Assembly: GCF_012911975.1 (NCBI RefSeq)
Contig: NZ_SMDQ01000036.1
Span: forward strand, 1 to 54,819
From: Nodosilinea sp. P-1105
GTDB lineage: Bacteria; Cyanobacteriota; Cyanobacteriia; Phormidesmidales; Phormidesmidaceae
Direction: 5' to 3'
Length of the DNA: 54,819 nt
Shown here: one piece after another, positions 16,533 through 24,175 of the stretch
Numbering within the stretch: position 1 is the first letter of the stretch
Layout of the letters: each line of letters opens with the position of its first letter
The notes under the pieces: generated by a model
Told to the model about the DNA's origin: nothing
Databases searched by the model: none
What the model saw: the letters and a program-made list of their open reading frames with translations, nothing else
Program-made: the position numbers and the translations under genes

Positions 16533-17716
16533 GGCGGCAAGGGAACAGTCTGCCCAATCACATGGCCCTGGCGATCGCAGAGGATCGTTTCTACCTTGAC
16601 CGACACGGCGGCATATTTGCGGATATACGCCGCGGCCCGGTCACTCACCTGGCGGGCTAACCGGGTAAAGACAGGATCAGCCAGATTAGCCGCGATCAAC
16701 CGTTGATGGGCCGCATCAGCGGTGGGGGCATCTAGAACCGCCTGCATCAGCGAGAGACGCTGGGCTGGGGCATCCGTCGCTTCCCCGGCTGAATTGATCT
16801 CCACCTGGGCCAGGGCCGCCGCCAGAATGGCGAGTTTGCCATCGGCCACGTGGCTGGATGTATTGAAAATGCCCCCCGCCAGCTTAATCAACTTCCCCTG
16901 GTAGCCCAGCAACAGCACCGACTCGGCCCCCCGCAACCCTGCTTCCACCAGCATGGCCCCCAGCCAGTTGCCGGTCTGGACAATGTGGTCGTCAGCAATG
17001 CCCAGGCGCTGAGCCGTTCGCTGACCATTGTGCCCAATGCAAAATACGAGATGGGACGTGGTCTGGACAGCCGTTTGCAGGACAGCGCGGTAGTCGTCTA
17101 GCTGGTCGGTGGCCGAGTGGGGCTGAGAAATGCCGTTGGTTCCCAGCAGGGCCAGACCGTCGAGAATGCCAAAGGCGGCATTGGAGGTTTGTTGGGCGAG
17201 TCGGACCCCCTCCGGCAGAATGATGCGGACTGTGGCTTGGTGCTGGGCGGGAATTAGGGGACGGACATTGATATCAAAGAGCTGGCGGGCATAGGTGTAA
17301 AAGGCGGGTTCTCCGGCGGCGGTGCGCCCCAGGCCCTCCCCCGCTTCTAGAATCAGGGTGAGGCTTTCGGCCTCTACCGCCGTCGGCGGGTCCAGGGGAA
17401 ACTCCACCAGCTGTACCCAGGCCCAAACGGGGGTATTGCGGGTCACATCTAGATTGTCCCCAGGGTCGCTGAGACAGATAGCCAGGGCCGTCGTCGGGTC
17501 AAGGGTGGCCACCTGCTGGATGGGGATCTGGGCTTCCCCAGGGTCCAGGTGGACCCTGGCCTGCACCTCTGGCGAGGACAATGGAGCCGCCCTGCCCTGT
17601 GCCCCGTCGATATCGGCTTTCGAGGCCAGAGCCGATCGCTGGGCCAGCAAATGGGTCAAGGCGGCTTTGGCCGCAGCGACCGCAAAGACGGGCAGTGTAT
17701 ACCCTGATCGGGCCAT
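16508..17716 (-). CDS. cbiD: Cobalt-precorrin-5B (C1)-methyltransferase CbiD
   Basis: A 402-aa CbiD protein that methylates C1 of the corrin ring in the anaerobic pathway. N-terminal SGYTLPVFAVAAAKAAL and internal ALLGTNGISQPHS and LLGYQGKLIKLAGGIFNTSSHVADG are family blocks. The ATG at 17716 is preceded by AGGAGG at 5-nt spacing, clearly favoured over the longer open frame to 17800. It converges on cbiC with a 25-bp coding overlap and lies 255 bp downstream of cobK on the same strand. CbiD is a marker of the anaerobic, early-cobalt route. Confidence 0.95.
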   Translation of the reverse strand: MARSGYTLPVFAVAAAKAALTHLLAQRSALASKADIDGAQGRAAPLSSPEVQARVHLDPGEAQIPIQQVATLDPTTALAICLSDPGDNLDVTRNTPVWAWVQLVEFPLDPPTAVEAESLTLILEAGEGLGRTAAGEPAFYTYARQLFDINVRPLIPAQHQATVRIILPEGVRLAQQTSNAAFGILDGLALLGTNGISQPHSATDQLDDYRAVLQTAVQTTSHLVFCIGHNGQRTAQRLGIADDHIVQTGNWLGAMLVEAGLRGAESVLLLGYQGKLIKLAGGIFNTSSHVADGKLAILAAALAQVEINSAGEATDAPAQRLSLMQAVLDAPTADAAHQRLIAANLADPVFTRLARQVSDRAAAYIRKYAAVSVKVETILCDRQGHVIGQTVPLPPYLLGQAK

Positions 17717-17866
17717 TGATCCTCCTCTTACCGTTGCTTTAAGAGTAGTCCAATTAATACAACATCCGAGGGTTGCCCTCCCCCTAAAGCTCTTTCCCAT
17801 GGCGGGCTACTAGATACACATCAGTCCTGAGACCCTTGTTGACAGGGCTTTTCCTCCATCCCCCAG

Positions 17867-17895
17867 CCCCTTCCTCCCAGAACGGGAGGAAGGGG
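17867..17895. repeat. Perfect 12-bp hairpin between cobK and cbiD
   Basis: CCCCTTCCTCCC (17867-17878) and GGGAGGAAGGGG (17884-17895) form a perfect 12-bp stem with a 5-nt loop. It has no T tract on either side. It lies in the 255-bp gap downstream of cobK, so it could attenuate read-through into cbiD, or it may be a dispersed palindromic repeat. Confidence 0.75.
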
Positions 17896-17971
17896 AGCCG
17901 GAAAGCGTTGTCTGGTCTCCCCCACCCTTCGGGAAGCAAGCGACGCCCATTTTGAGAGAGATGGAGGGCCG

Positions 17972-18706
17972 TTATCCCCGGTGCTGGAGACAAAACCCCA
18001 TGACCCCCTCCAAATCATGGGTGAGCCGTGGATACGCCAGCCTCGGACGGGCGATCACCAGTAGACGCACCCCCAAGGCTTGAGCCACCGCTAACTTCAC
18101 GGGCATCCCCCCTGGTGCCCCGCTGGCTTTGGTGACCACCGTATCTACCTGTAACCGTTGCCACAGGGCTGTTTCTGCGGCGATATCGGTGCCAGGGCGA
18201 TCGCAGATTAACCGGTCTGGCGCAAATCCGGCCTGGATGGCCTGGGCCTGGGCGGTGGGCAAAATTCTGGCCCAGAGGCAGGCCCGCTGCTGCCAGGGAC
18301 AAAATCGAGCCAGGGCTTTAACCCCCAGAGTCAGTAGAACCGTGCGATTTTCCAGATACTGGGGCTGAAATAGCGCGTCTAAATCTGGCAACGACTCGGC
18401 GGGGGGCTCCAGGGGATACGCCGGACGCTCAAACCGCAGGTAGGGTAGCCCGGTGGCCATGGCCTGCCTGGAAATCTGGGTGGCAAAGGGATGGGAGGCA
18501 TCGACGATGGCGTGAATGCCATACTGAGCAATCAGGCCTTGAATGCTCCCGGCATCCAAGGCCCCCACCTGCACCTGCCCTGGCAAGCCCTGGTACAGCC
18601 TCGCCGCCGATGGCGTCACCACCGTGGCCACCCACCGGCATCCCTGCTGGCTGAGATGCTGGGCGATGGTGCGACTTTCGCTAGTGCCACCAATAAGCCA
18701 GAGCAT
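17972..18706 (-). CDS. cbiJ: Precorrin-6A / cobalt-precorrin-6A reductase
   Basis: A 244-aa CbiJ/CobK NAD(P)H-dependent reductase that reduces the precorrin-6A macrocycle. The N-terminus LWLIGGTSESRTIAQHL is the nucleotide-binding signature of the family; VDASHPFATQIS and VVTKASGAPGGMPVKLA are further conserved blocks. ATG start at 18706, 6 bp downstream of the cbiF/cobM stop, so the two are one transcription unit. Normal length. Confidence 0.94.
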   Translation of the reverse strand: MLWLIGGTSESRTIAQHLSQQGCRWVATVVTPSAARLYQGLPGQVQVGALDAGSIQGLIAQYGIHAIVDASHPFATQISRQAMATGLPYLRFERPAYPLEPPAESLPDLDALFQPQYLENRTVLLTLGVKALARFCPWQQRACLWARILPTAQAQAIQAGFAPDRLICDRPGTDIAAETALWQRLQVDTVVTKASGAPGGMPVKLAVAQALGVRLLVIARPRLAYPRLTHDLEGVMGFCLQHRG

Positions 18707-18712
18707 AGGGCC

Positions 18713-19510
18713 TTACCGGCAGCGGGCCTGGGGTGAGGCGGGGCGAAAGAGGTGACTGTGACCAGGACTGTAGAGCTGCGATCGCGCCTCAGATTGGGCC
18801 GCCAGGGCCGGACTAACCACATACAGAACCGTGCGGTCATGGCCGGTTTCGCGGGTGATGGCCGCCATGCTGTCCAGCCGTCCCAGGTGAATTTGTTCGT
18901 CGGGCCAGCCCAGGCGGTAGCAGAGGGCCACCGGGGTATCCGGCGGATAATGGGCCAGGAGTTTAGCCTGGGCATCGCTGGCGTGGCGGGCACTGAGATA
19001 GAGGCAGAGGGAGGCCCGGTGAGCCGCTAGGGAGGCCAGATCCTCATTCCCCGGCACGTCAGTTCGCCCCTGGACCCGGGTGAGAATAATACTCTGGACG
19101 AGCTGGGGCACCGTCAACTCCACCTGGAGGCGAGCGGCGGCCAGTTGAAAGGCACTGACCCCTGGCACAATCTCAAAGGCAATCTGTTGTTTCAGCAAAA
19201 AGGCCATTAGCTCATGGAGTGCCCCATAGAGGCAGGGATCGCCATCCTGTAGGCGAACCACCCGCTTGCCTTGCTGGACGCGCTCCTGGAGCAAGGGCAG
19301 CCAGTTTTCTAGGGTATGGGACCGGGTGTCGATACATTCCGCCGAGGGGCGGCAATGTTGCAGCATCTGTTCCGGCACCAGGGAACCGGTGTAGAAAACC
19401 ACATCCGCTGCCGCCAGGTGCTTCTGCCCCCGGATGGTAATCAATTCGGGGTCGCCGGGACCCGCGCCAATAATCTGCACGGGCATGACCTCTGGGGCGG
19501 TGGTCGGCAT
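18713..19510 (-). CDS. cbiF: Precorrin-4 / cobalt-precorrin-4 C11-methyltransferase
   Basis: A 265-aa SAM-dependent tetrapyrrole methylase (CbiF/CobM) that methylates C11. Residues near the start give IIGAGPGDPELITIRG, then VFYTGSLVP, LQDGDPCLYGALHE and EIVPGVSAFQLAAARL, all family hallmarks. I chose the ATG at 19510; a second in-frame ATG at 19486 just before the first strand is possible, and the open frame further upstream looks non-coding. It is followed 6 bp later by cbiJ/cobK. The C-terminal tail after the methylase fold is short and Ser/Pro/His-rich. Confidence 0.94.
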   Translation of the reverse strand: MPTTAPEVMPVQIIGAGPGDPELITIRGQKHLAAADVVFYTGSLVPEQMLQHCRPSAECIDTRSHTLENWLPLLQERVQQGKRVVRLQDGDPCLYGALHELMAFLLKQQIAFEIVPGVSAFQLAAARLQVELTVPQLVQSIILTRVQGRTDVPGNEDLASLAAHRASLCLYLSARHASDAQAKLLAHYPPDTPVALCYRLGWPDEQIHLGRLDSMAAITRETGHDRTVLYVVSPALAAQSEARSQLYSPGHSHLFRPASPQARCR

Positions 19511-19648
19511 GGCATGACTCACAGTGAAAACTCCTGATCCAAAACGTTGCTGGAACAAGTTTAGAAAAACTTCCCTTCCCCGCAAGCCTTCCCCTCCAAG
19601 GTAGCCCTGTGCCACCCGCCAACCAGTCACCCCAGATCAGCCAAACCA

Positions 19649-20413
19649 CTATTGCTCCCCAGCGGCCACCAGACTCTGCACCCAGGCGGTCTCCTCGTTC
19701 GATAGCACGGGCTGGAGCGGTTGATGGTAATCGATCGCCAGATCAAACCGAGCGCGGGTATAAACCTCGTTCAACAGCCGCTGCAAGTTCACTGCTGGAA
19801 CTGCATCATCGGGCCGCAACGGCACTGGGAAACTCGGGATCGCATCCGCCAGATCAAACTCGTAGAGTTCAGCATTAGGGCGATCGCCACTGGCGCTGAC
19901 CAAAATGCTGTAGGTCTTTTGGTGCGGCTCTGTCACGGCCATACCCGCACCGCCGCGCAGCAGATCAATTTCCACCAGGTTGGTAGCAGAACCCAAAATC
20001 CTTTGGCGCTTCGTCTCATAGGCCCGGCGGCCATCGCCCGATCGCTTATTGGCCGGAGACAAGATCTCGATTACGCACACCACCTCATTAGTCTGCACCA
20101 GCCGCACGGCTAAAAAGCGCTCTGTCACCTCTATGGGCAACGGCACCTGCACCTGCCTGGGCACGATCTCTTGCACAGCAGTTGTTGTAGCTGCTGCTGC
20201 GGCAGAACGGCGCGTAACCGCTACGTCGGCAATGCCAAGCAGCGGCATGGCTTCGGTGCTGGCGTAGACCCGCTCTTCGATCGAAACGCGATACTTGGGG
20301 GCGACCTGGGGGGTAATGTCATCGGCGATCGCTACAATCAGGCGATTGTGTACCTGTGGCCACAACCCTGGTTGTTCTAGATAGGGGTTCATGCCCGGAA
20401 ATGGATTGTGCAT
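19649..20413 (-). CDS. DUF4058 family protein
   Basis: A 254-aa DUF4058 protein recognised by its N-terminal NPFPGMNPYLEQPGLWPQVHNRLIVAIAD and by VCVIEILSPANKRSGDGRRAY in the middle. The family is very common and multi-copy in cyanobacteria and has no established function. The EILSPANK block resembles the core of PD-(D/E)XK-like folds, but I do not claim activity. ATG start at 20413, immediately after an ATG-rich palindromic context. It stands alone at the left border of an accessory segment that splits the B12 cluster. Confidence 0.88.
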   Translation of the reverse strand: MHNPFPGMNPYLEQPGLWPQVHNRLIVAIADDITPQVAPKYRVSIEERVYASTEAMPLLGIADVAVTRRSAAAAATTTAVQEIVPRQVQVPLPIEVTERFLAVRLVQTNEVVCVIEILSPANKRSGDGRRAYETKRQRILGSATNLVEIDLLRGGAGMAVTEPHQKTYSILVSASGDRPNAELYEFDLADAIPSFPVPLRPDDAVPAVNLQRLLNEVYTRARFDLAIDYHQPLQPVLSNEETAWVQSLVAAGEQ

Positions 20414-20886
20414 TAAACTGCCCTCGCAGGTTGGCGTTGTTCCATACTGCCGGAATGTCAGCGTGACCTAAACGGCGCAGGCGCTTGAGACGCTGTCGTT
20501 GCGCGAACCTCAGCCCTGATGCATCTGACGCTATAGTTTGTAGTGTAGCGGGCGCAGAACCAGATCCGTCTGCTCTACAAGCCATTACCGATCAAAATAA
20601 ATGGGACCCAGTAGTAGGAATGGTTGAGGCGATCGGCTACGCCCAAGGGTAGCTCGGTTGGGCTGCTAATCACCTCAATACACCAGTGCAGCCATCAGTG
20701 CAACCCAACCCAACCACTTCGCCGCGTAACGCATGGGGGCAGTGCTCCATCTAGAGGTGACATCACTATATAGCTCTCACCCCAGGCCACTTATTCACCT
20801 TTATGCAATCTTTCGCCTTCTTCCTGGGAGAGAGTATGCCGAGGCCGTTGGTAAAATGAGCTTATAGCTTCCATGCAAGACGGCCT
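20414..20886. other. Intergenic region, no confident gene
   Basis: About 470 bp with only short, unconvincing frames. The stretch 20709-20761 is a diverged copy of 22054-22105 (roughly three quarters identical), described separately. A possible divergent promoter for the DUF4058 gene lies at its left end; no clear boxes were found. Confidence 0.4.
20709..20761. repeat. Diverged ~52-bp repeat, copy 1
   Basis: Starts CCCAACCACTTCGC and contains CGCATGGGGG and CTCCATCT. It aligns in the same orientation with 22054-22105, with most differences being transitions. The pair brackets the decayed ORFs and the DUF4258/YgiT pair. Confidence 0.5.
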
Positions 20887-21138
20887 ATGGCACCCACAAA
20901 GACTAATCACCCGTCAAACCAGCAACAGCCGGTAGATCGAAGGTTACAGGCGATCGCCTACAGCCTCGACTGCCTGATTCCTGGGCTGTATCTGTGGCTT
21001 GGGCCCCTTAAGCTTCGCCTAGGTGGCAGCACCGCCGAAGAGACCTACCCAGGTACTATCCACAGCCCCGTGGGTATAGCCCTAGTGCTACCCGACTATC
21101 GCATCTACAGCAGCTATCAGGGCAGTTATGACCCTTGA
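20887..21138 (+). CDS. Short hypothetical ORF, possibly a gene remnant
   Basis: An 83-aa frame from ATG. The segment VDRRLQAIAYSLDCLIPGLYLWLGPLKLRLG faintly recalls the N-terminus of DUF4112 membrane proteins, but the rest does not continue that family, so it may be a truncated or recombined remnant. It contains a GCGATCGC octamer. Its last 11 bp overlap the start of the interrupted ORF at 21128. Weakly supported. Confidence 0.3.
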   Translation: MAPTKTNHPSNQQQPVDRRLQAIAYSLDCLIPGLYLWLGPLKLRLGGSTAEETYPGTIHSPVGIALVLPDYRIYSSYQGSYDP

Positions 21139-21367
21139 CAAGCACAAGCTTGACGGCATTCCGCAAATCACATCAAAGACTTTGCCAAAGGAAGACTTTG
21201 AAACATTAGTGGGAAAAGCAGACTATCAACTGTCGGGATCGGCCCCAGCCAAAGGGAACCGCTTAAAAGTCTGGTGAAATCACACCTCCTACAGGCGCAT
21301 TGAAGCCGTCTACAGCCCCGATGGCCAAATTGTAATCACGGCATATCACGTTTGGATTCCTGGTTAA
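21128..21367 (+). pseudogene. Small ORF interrupted by an in-frame stop
   Basis: The frame from ATG 21128 encodes 49 residues (MTLDKHKLDGIPQITSKTL ... NRLKVW) and stops at TGA 21275-21277. The same frame then continues without stop for 29 codons (NHTSYRRIEAVYSPDGQIV ...) to TAA at 21365. The downstream part reads like the C-terminus of a small RelE/DUF4258-like or polymorphic-toxin domain (R-I-E-x-V-Y ... G-x-I-V-x-T-A-Y). One substitution in the TGA would restore a 79-aa protein, so it is best explained as a recently inactivated toxin-like gene. A sequencing error is the alternative. Confidence 0.5.
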
Positions 21368-21472
21368 TTTATCAATTGGTCAACAGCTAAACTGCACTCC
21401 GCCTAAATATCTAATGTGCCAGTTGAAAGGGCGGAATGTCGGATGGAGTATGCCTTAGCCACCCTTTATCCA

Positions 21473-21721
21473 TTATCCAAACGCCTTCATCGGCACCTGG
21501 AGGTAGTCATCCGGGGCCATCGCATCGCTGTGGATGTCACAAAACTGCTGCTCGATTCGCTTCAGCACCGCAGCACTATAATAGACCGTCCCACAGTGCT
21601 GGCACACCTCCACCGGAGTATTGGGCACAATCAAATACTTGCCCTGGTGGCTATATAGATAGGTAATCTGCCGCGTTTCGTAGGCGCTACTGCCGCAGGT
21701 GGTGCACTGTTTCTCGCTCAT
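21473..21721 (-). CDS. YgiT-type zinc-finger antitoxin (MqsA-like)
   Basis: An 82-aa YgiT-type zinc-finger protein. Two CxxC pairs are visible: CTTCG near residue 6 and CQHCG near residue 40, matching the N-terminal zinc domain of MqsA. The helix-turn-helix half of full MqsA is absent, as in many short YgiT proteins. It follows the DUF4258 gene by 5 bp, and a toxin-first order is typical of mqsRA-like pairs. The likely role is neutralising the DUF4258 toxin. Confidence 0.85.
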   Translation of the reverse strand: MSEKQCTTCGSSAYETRQITYLYSHQGKYLIVPNTPVEVCQHCGTVYYSAAVLKRIEQQFCDIHSDAMAPDDYLQVPMKAFG

Positions 21722-21726
21722 CGGGT

Positions 21727-22026
21727 TTAGGCTCTCGTTGTTGGGTCAATAAACTTCGGTGGCCCTGGAATGTATACCGTAATAATCGCAACCTGCTCCC
21801 CACGCCACCCGCACACAACGTGAATGGGCACTTGATCGGCATACCCCAGGATTAGACAACTTTCTCCTCGCCCCGTATCCGCATAGTGCTCAAGGATTTG
21901 ACCATTGAGCAACGCCACCTCCACCTGTCTCAAGGTTAGATCATCTGCCTTGCGTTCCACATCGGCATGGGAGGTATAGACATACTCATCGACCTTCACC
22001 TTCGCCTGAATTTGCTCAATATCCAT
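21727..22026 (-). CDS. DUF4258 toxin-like protein
   Basis: A 99-aa DUF4258 protein: YVYTSHADVERKADDLTLRQVEVALLNGQILEHYADTGRGESCLILGY then VPIHVVCGW and AIITVYIP. The H-A ... R ... G-x-x-L-E-x-Y pattern and final VYxP strand are typical of this RelE/MqsR-related group. It starts with ATG at 22026; a GTG at 22029 is also open. The partner YgiT zinc-finger gene lies 5 bp downstream. RNase toxin activity is inferred from the pairing and not proven for most DUF4258 proteins. Confidence 0.82.
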   Translation of the reverse strand: MDIEQIQAKVKVDEYVYTSHADVERKADDLTLRQVEVALLNGQILEHYADTGRGESCLILGYADQVPIHVVCGWRGEQVAIITVYIPGPPKFIDPTTRA

Positions 22027-22053
22027 CACTCAGATGTCGTCAGCATCAGCAGG

Positions 22054-22105
22054 CCCAACCATTTCGCAGCATATCGCATGGGGCAACACTCCATCTGGGG
22101 GTAAC
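22054..22105. repeat. Diverged ~52-bp repeat, copy 2
   Basis: Related to 20709-20761 in the same orientation. It lies between the DUF4258 gene and the right-end hairpin of the tnpB element. Confidence 0.5.
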
Positions 22106-22132
22106 AATCCCCGCCCTAAAGGGTCGGGGCTT
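22106..22132 (-). mobile_element. Right-end hairpin of the tnpB element
   Basis: On the plus strand CCCCGCCC-TAAA-GGGTCGGGG (22110-22130) forms a stem with a one-base bulge, followed on the minus strand by the GGGATT edge. IS200/IS605-type tnpB elements end in such a GC-rich hairpin just past the tnpB stop, and the 3' part of tnpB plus this end is expected to encode the guide (omega) RNA. The exact boundary is inferred. Confidence 0.6.
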
Positions 22133-23273
22133 TCTGGAGCCCTGCAACTATCTCGCAAGATAGCCACGGACCACGAGGCTGTGCTACGGCAGCCCCAATC
22201 AACGAAATCACTTTTGACGCATTATGGTCAGCATCCTCAACAACCTGACAATTTGGGCAGAAAAACCGTTCACCGCGCCTATCCCCAATATGGAGGCAGG
22301 CGTGGTGGGTCTGACTGCTGTAGTGCGGCCTAACCACCATGCAATATGCTCCATCGCGCACAGACTTGTACTCGATGAAGCCCCGCAGTTGGTAGTTGGC
22401 CCAACTATTCGAGCGACGGCGCTCGGTTTTGTTGCGCGGCTGTTGGTTGGTACGCTCTCGAATCCCCGTCAAGTCCTCCAGGACAATGACGGCACTGGTT
22501 TCGACAGCACGCTTCACGATGCGATAGCTGACCGTATGGTTCCACCAAGCTTGAAAGCGTCGTTCTCGGCCCGACAGCCGTTTCAGAAGCTGGCGGCAAC
22601 GCCGCCGAGTGCTTCGTGTGCCTTTTGCAGCCTTTCGCTGGAGAACGGCTCTCTGCTTGGCATATCTGTCTCGGATATCCGAGATCCCCTTTCCACTCCA
22701 CTCCTGACCATCGCTGGTCACCGCAATCTTGCGGCGACCCACATCCACCCCTACAAATCGCTTGTAGGGCTTGGGGTCAGGCGGAGTTTTCTTGACCTGG
22801 ATATGGAGGTAGTACAACCCATCTTTGTGCTTGCAAAGCTGAGCACTGGTTGGCGACTGGCCCGCCAACTTCCCTCGTTGGTAGTTGGCGGCCTGTATCG
22901 AAATCCGCTCCCTACCCTCAAGGGTGGAGAGCGACACCGTCCAGTCCGATTCCCGGAACGAAAAGATCCGAGCGTCGTAGTCGATACTCGACGCCTGGAA
23001 CTCTTTGACCGGCCTCTTTTTGGTTTTGGCCGCTTTCCGATTCATTCCAACCCGAGCGCAGGCTCTGACTGCCAAATTGGCATTCAGCCCAAATCGCGCC
23101 CGCAAGTCTCCATAGACTTCGGCCTGAATCGTTGCCTTGCTGGTAATGCCAGTCTTGACAACCTGATTGGCGTAGTTACAGGCATCGGCAAACGCCTGGG
23201 CGGTGGCATCCAATTTAGCCACTTGCTCAGGCGCTGCATTCAGCTTGCAAACTATCGTCAAAACCTGTTCCAT
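22116..23273 (-). CDS. tnpB: TnpB, IS200/IS605-family RNA-guided nuclease
   Basis: A 385-aa TnpB with the split RuvC site: D177 in FVGVDVG, E266 in VIVLEDLTGIRER and D349 in ADHNAS. The zinc-ribbon is altered: the first Cys position of the usual TCHACG is His (THHACL, H323/C326), while C339/C342 in FFCPNC are intact. Known family members cut DNA at sites set by an omega RNA from the element end and help retain the transposon. No tnpA transposase is present in the window, so mobility would need one in trans. ATG at 23273. The GC-rich right-end hairpin overlaps the 3' end. Confidence 0.92.
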   Translation of the reverse strand: MEQVLTIVCKLNAAPEQVAKLDATAQAFADACNYANQVVKTGITSKATIQAEVYGDLRARFGLNANLAVRACARVGMNRKAAKTKKRPVKEFQASSIDYDARIFSFRESDWTVSLSTLEGRERISIQAANYQRGKLAGQSPTSAQLCKHKDGLYYLHIQVKKTPPDPKPYKRFVGVDVGRRKIAVTSDGQEWSGKGISDIRDRYAKQRAVLQRKAAKGTRSTRRRCRQLLKRLSGRERRFQAWWNHTVSYRIVKRAVETSAVIVLEDLTGIRERTNQQPRNKTERRRSNSWANYQLRGFIEYKSVRDGAYCMVVRPHYSSQTHHACLHIGDRRGERFFCPNCQVVEDADHNASKVISLIGAAVAQPRGPWLSCEIVAGLQKAPTL

Positions 23274-23379
23274 GAGAACAAATTTACTATGTTCACAGGT
23301 GAATGTAAATGACCCTCAAGACCCTATACAGCCAGCTTCGCGGGCATCGTTCGCGAAGCGTCTCCGCAGGAGAAACCCG

Positions 23380-23416
23380 CTCATCTGGCCCGCTATCCCT
23401 CCCCGCCCTGAAGATG
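23380..23416. mobile_element. Solo right-end-like hairpin upstream of tnpB
   Basis: CCCCGCCCTGAAGATGCGGGG (about 23390-23420 with GCTTCTCGCGG) closely resembles the right-end hairpin at 22110-22130 in the same orientation but has no tnpB next to it on the expected side. It is probably the remnant of a second element of the same family, or the left border of the present one. Confidence 0.45.
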
Positions 23417-23531
23417 CGGGGCTTCTCGCGGAGGTTTCTGTGAAACACCAGAAAGCCCCAGCCCTGATGCCGATGCCTTGGCCTAGGTAACGGCCATGAA
23501 ACGAATTCGCCAAGAAACCATCGTCTAGAAT

Positions 23532-23697
23532 GCCGGTTCAGATCCCAGCGGTTAACTAACGGCGGTGCCGTTCGATAGAGCAGTAAGAAACCCGGTGACG
23601 GCGTTTCCTGGGGCTGGTGGGCAATGCCCACCCTACTGGGGCTGGTGGGCCGAGCCCACCCTACGTTCGGAGCACTTGAACGCCGGTTCAGATTCCA
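23532..23697. repeat. Direct repeat GCCGGTTCAGATyCCAG
   Basis: A 17-bp sequence at about 23532-23548 recurs at about 23681-23697 with one C/T difference, bracketing the two 28-bp palindromic units. May mark an insertion or duplication. Confidence 0.45.
23609..23664. repeat. Tandem pair of 28-bp palindromic units
   Basis: Unit 1 (23609-23636) and unit 2 (23637-23664) are near-identical (TGGGGCTGGTGGGC...). Each contains GGTGGGC-nnn-GCCCACC, a self-complementary motif. Such units are typical dispersed intergenic repeats of cyanobacteria. Confidence 0.7.
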
Positions 23698-23704
23698 GGG
23701 GAGG

Positions 23705-23975
23705 GAAAGAGAGAAAAAGGAAGAACGAAGAACGAAAAGGCTATGCCAACGTAATAAAAGTAGGCAGCGAATTTTCTATTTACCCTTCGGGAAGGGCATA
23801 GCCCTACGTTTTTCTATTTTCGTTCTTTCCCATTGTTGCCGTCCCCCAGCAGAGAAAGAGATAAAAAGGAAGAACGTAGGGCGTAGCACGTGCGCAGCAG
23901 AACGAAAAGGTTTCGCCGACAGGCTCGAAGTTTGCAGAAGGTTTTCTATTTTCGTTCTTCTCTCTTCTTTTTTCC
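23705..23975. repeat. Two inverted-repeat elements of ~125 bp
   Basis: Copy A (about 23705-23830) and copy B (about 23851-23975) each begin with a purine-rich arm (AGAGAAAAAGGAAGAACG) and end with its near-complement (TTTTCTATTTTCGTTCTT). The centres differ. They look like MITE-like non-coding elements standing next to the CRISPR array. Confidence 0.6.
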
Positions 23976-23980
23976 CCGTC

Positions 23981-24015
23981 GTTTCCGTCCCCTTGCGGGG
24001 TAAGAGGGATTGGGG
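23981..24015 (+). CRISPR. Degenerate CRISPR repeat
   Basis: The first 27 bases match the array repeat exactly (GTTTCCGTCC to TAAGAGG), then the end reads GATTGGGG instead of AATTGAAC. It is 160 bp away from the first intact repeat, so the unit between them is not a normal spacer. It probably is an eroded array end. Confidence 0.7.
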
Positions 24016-24175
24016 AAAGGCAGAAGGAGGAAGGCAGAAGGCAGAAACGTAGCGCAATCTGGGGTCAAAAGCAGGGTTAAACAAAGGCAGTAGCCTGAGC
24101 ATTTCTCAGGCCAACCGTTCATCCTTCATCCTTCTGCCTGCTTCGCGCGGGCACAGCCCTACATCCTTGCTTACG

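Noticed and set aside
20319-20585. An 88-codon minus-strand frame overlapping the start of the DUF4058 gene
   Set aside because: It overlaps a recognised gene in another frame, and its sequence shows no conserved pattern.
22224-23312. A 362-codon plus-strand frame antisense to tnpB
   Set aside because: The opposite strand encodes TnpB with all RuvC residues; this long frame is a shadow of a GC-rich gene and matches no family.
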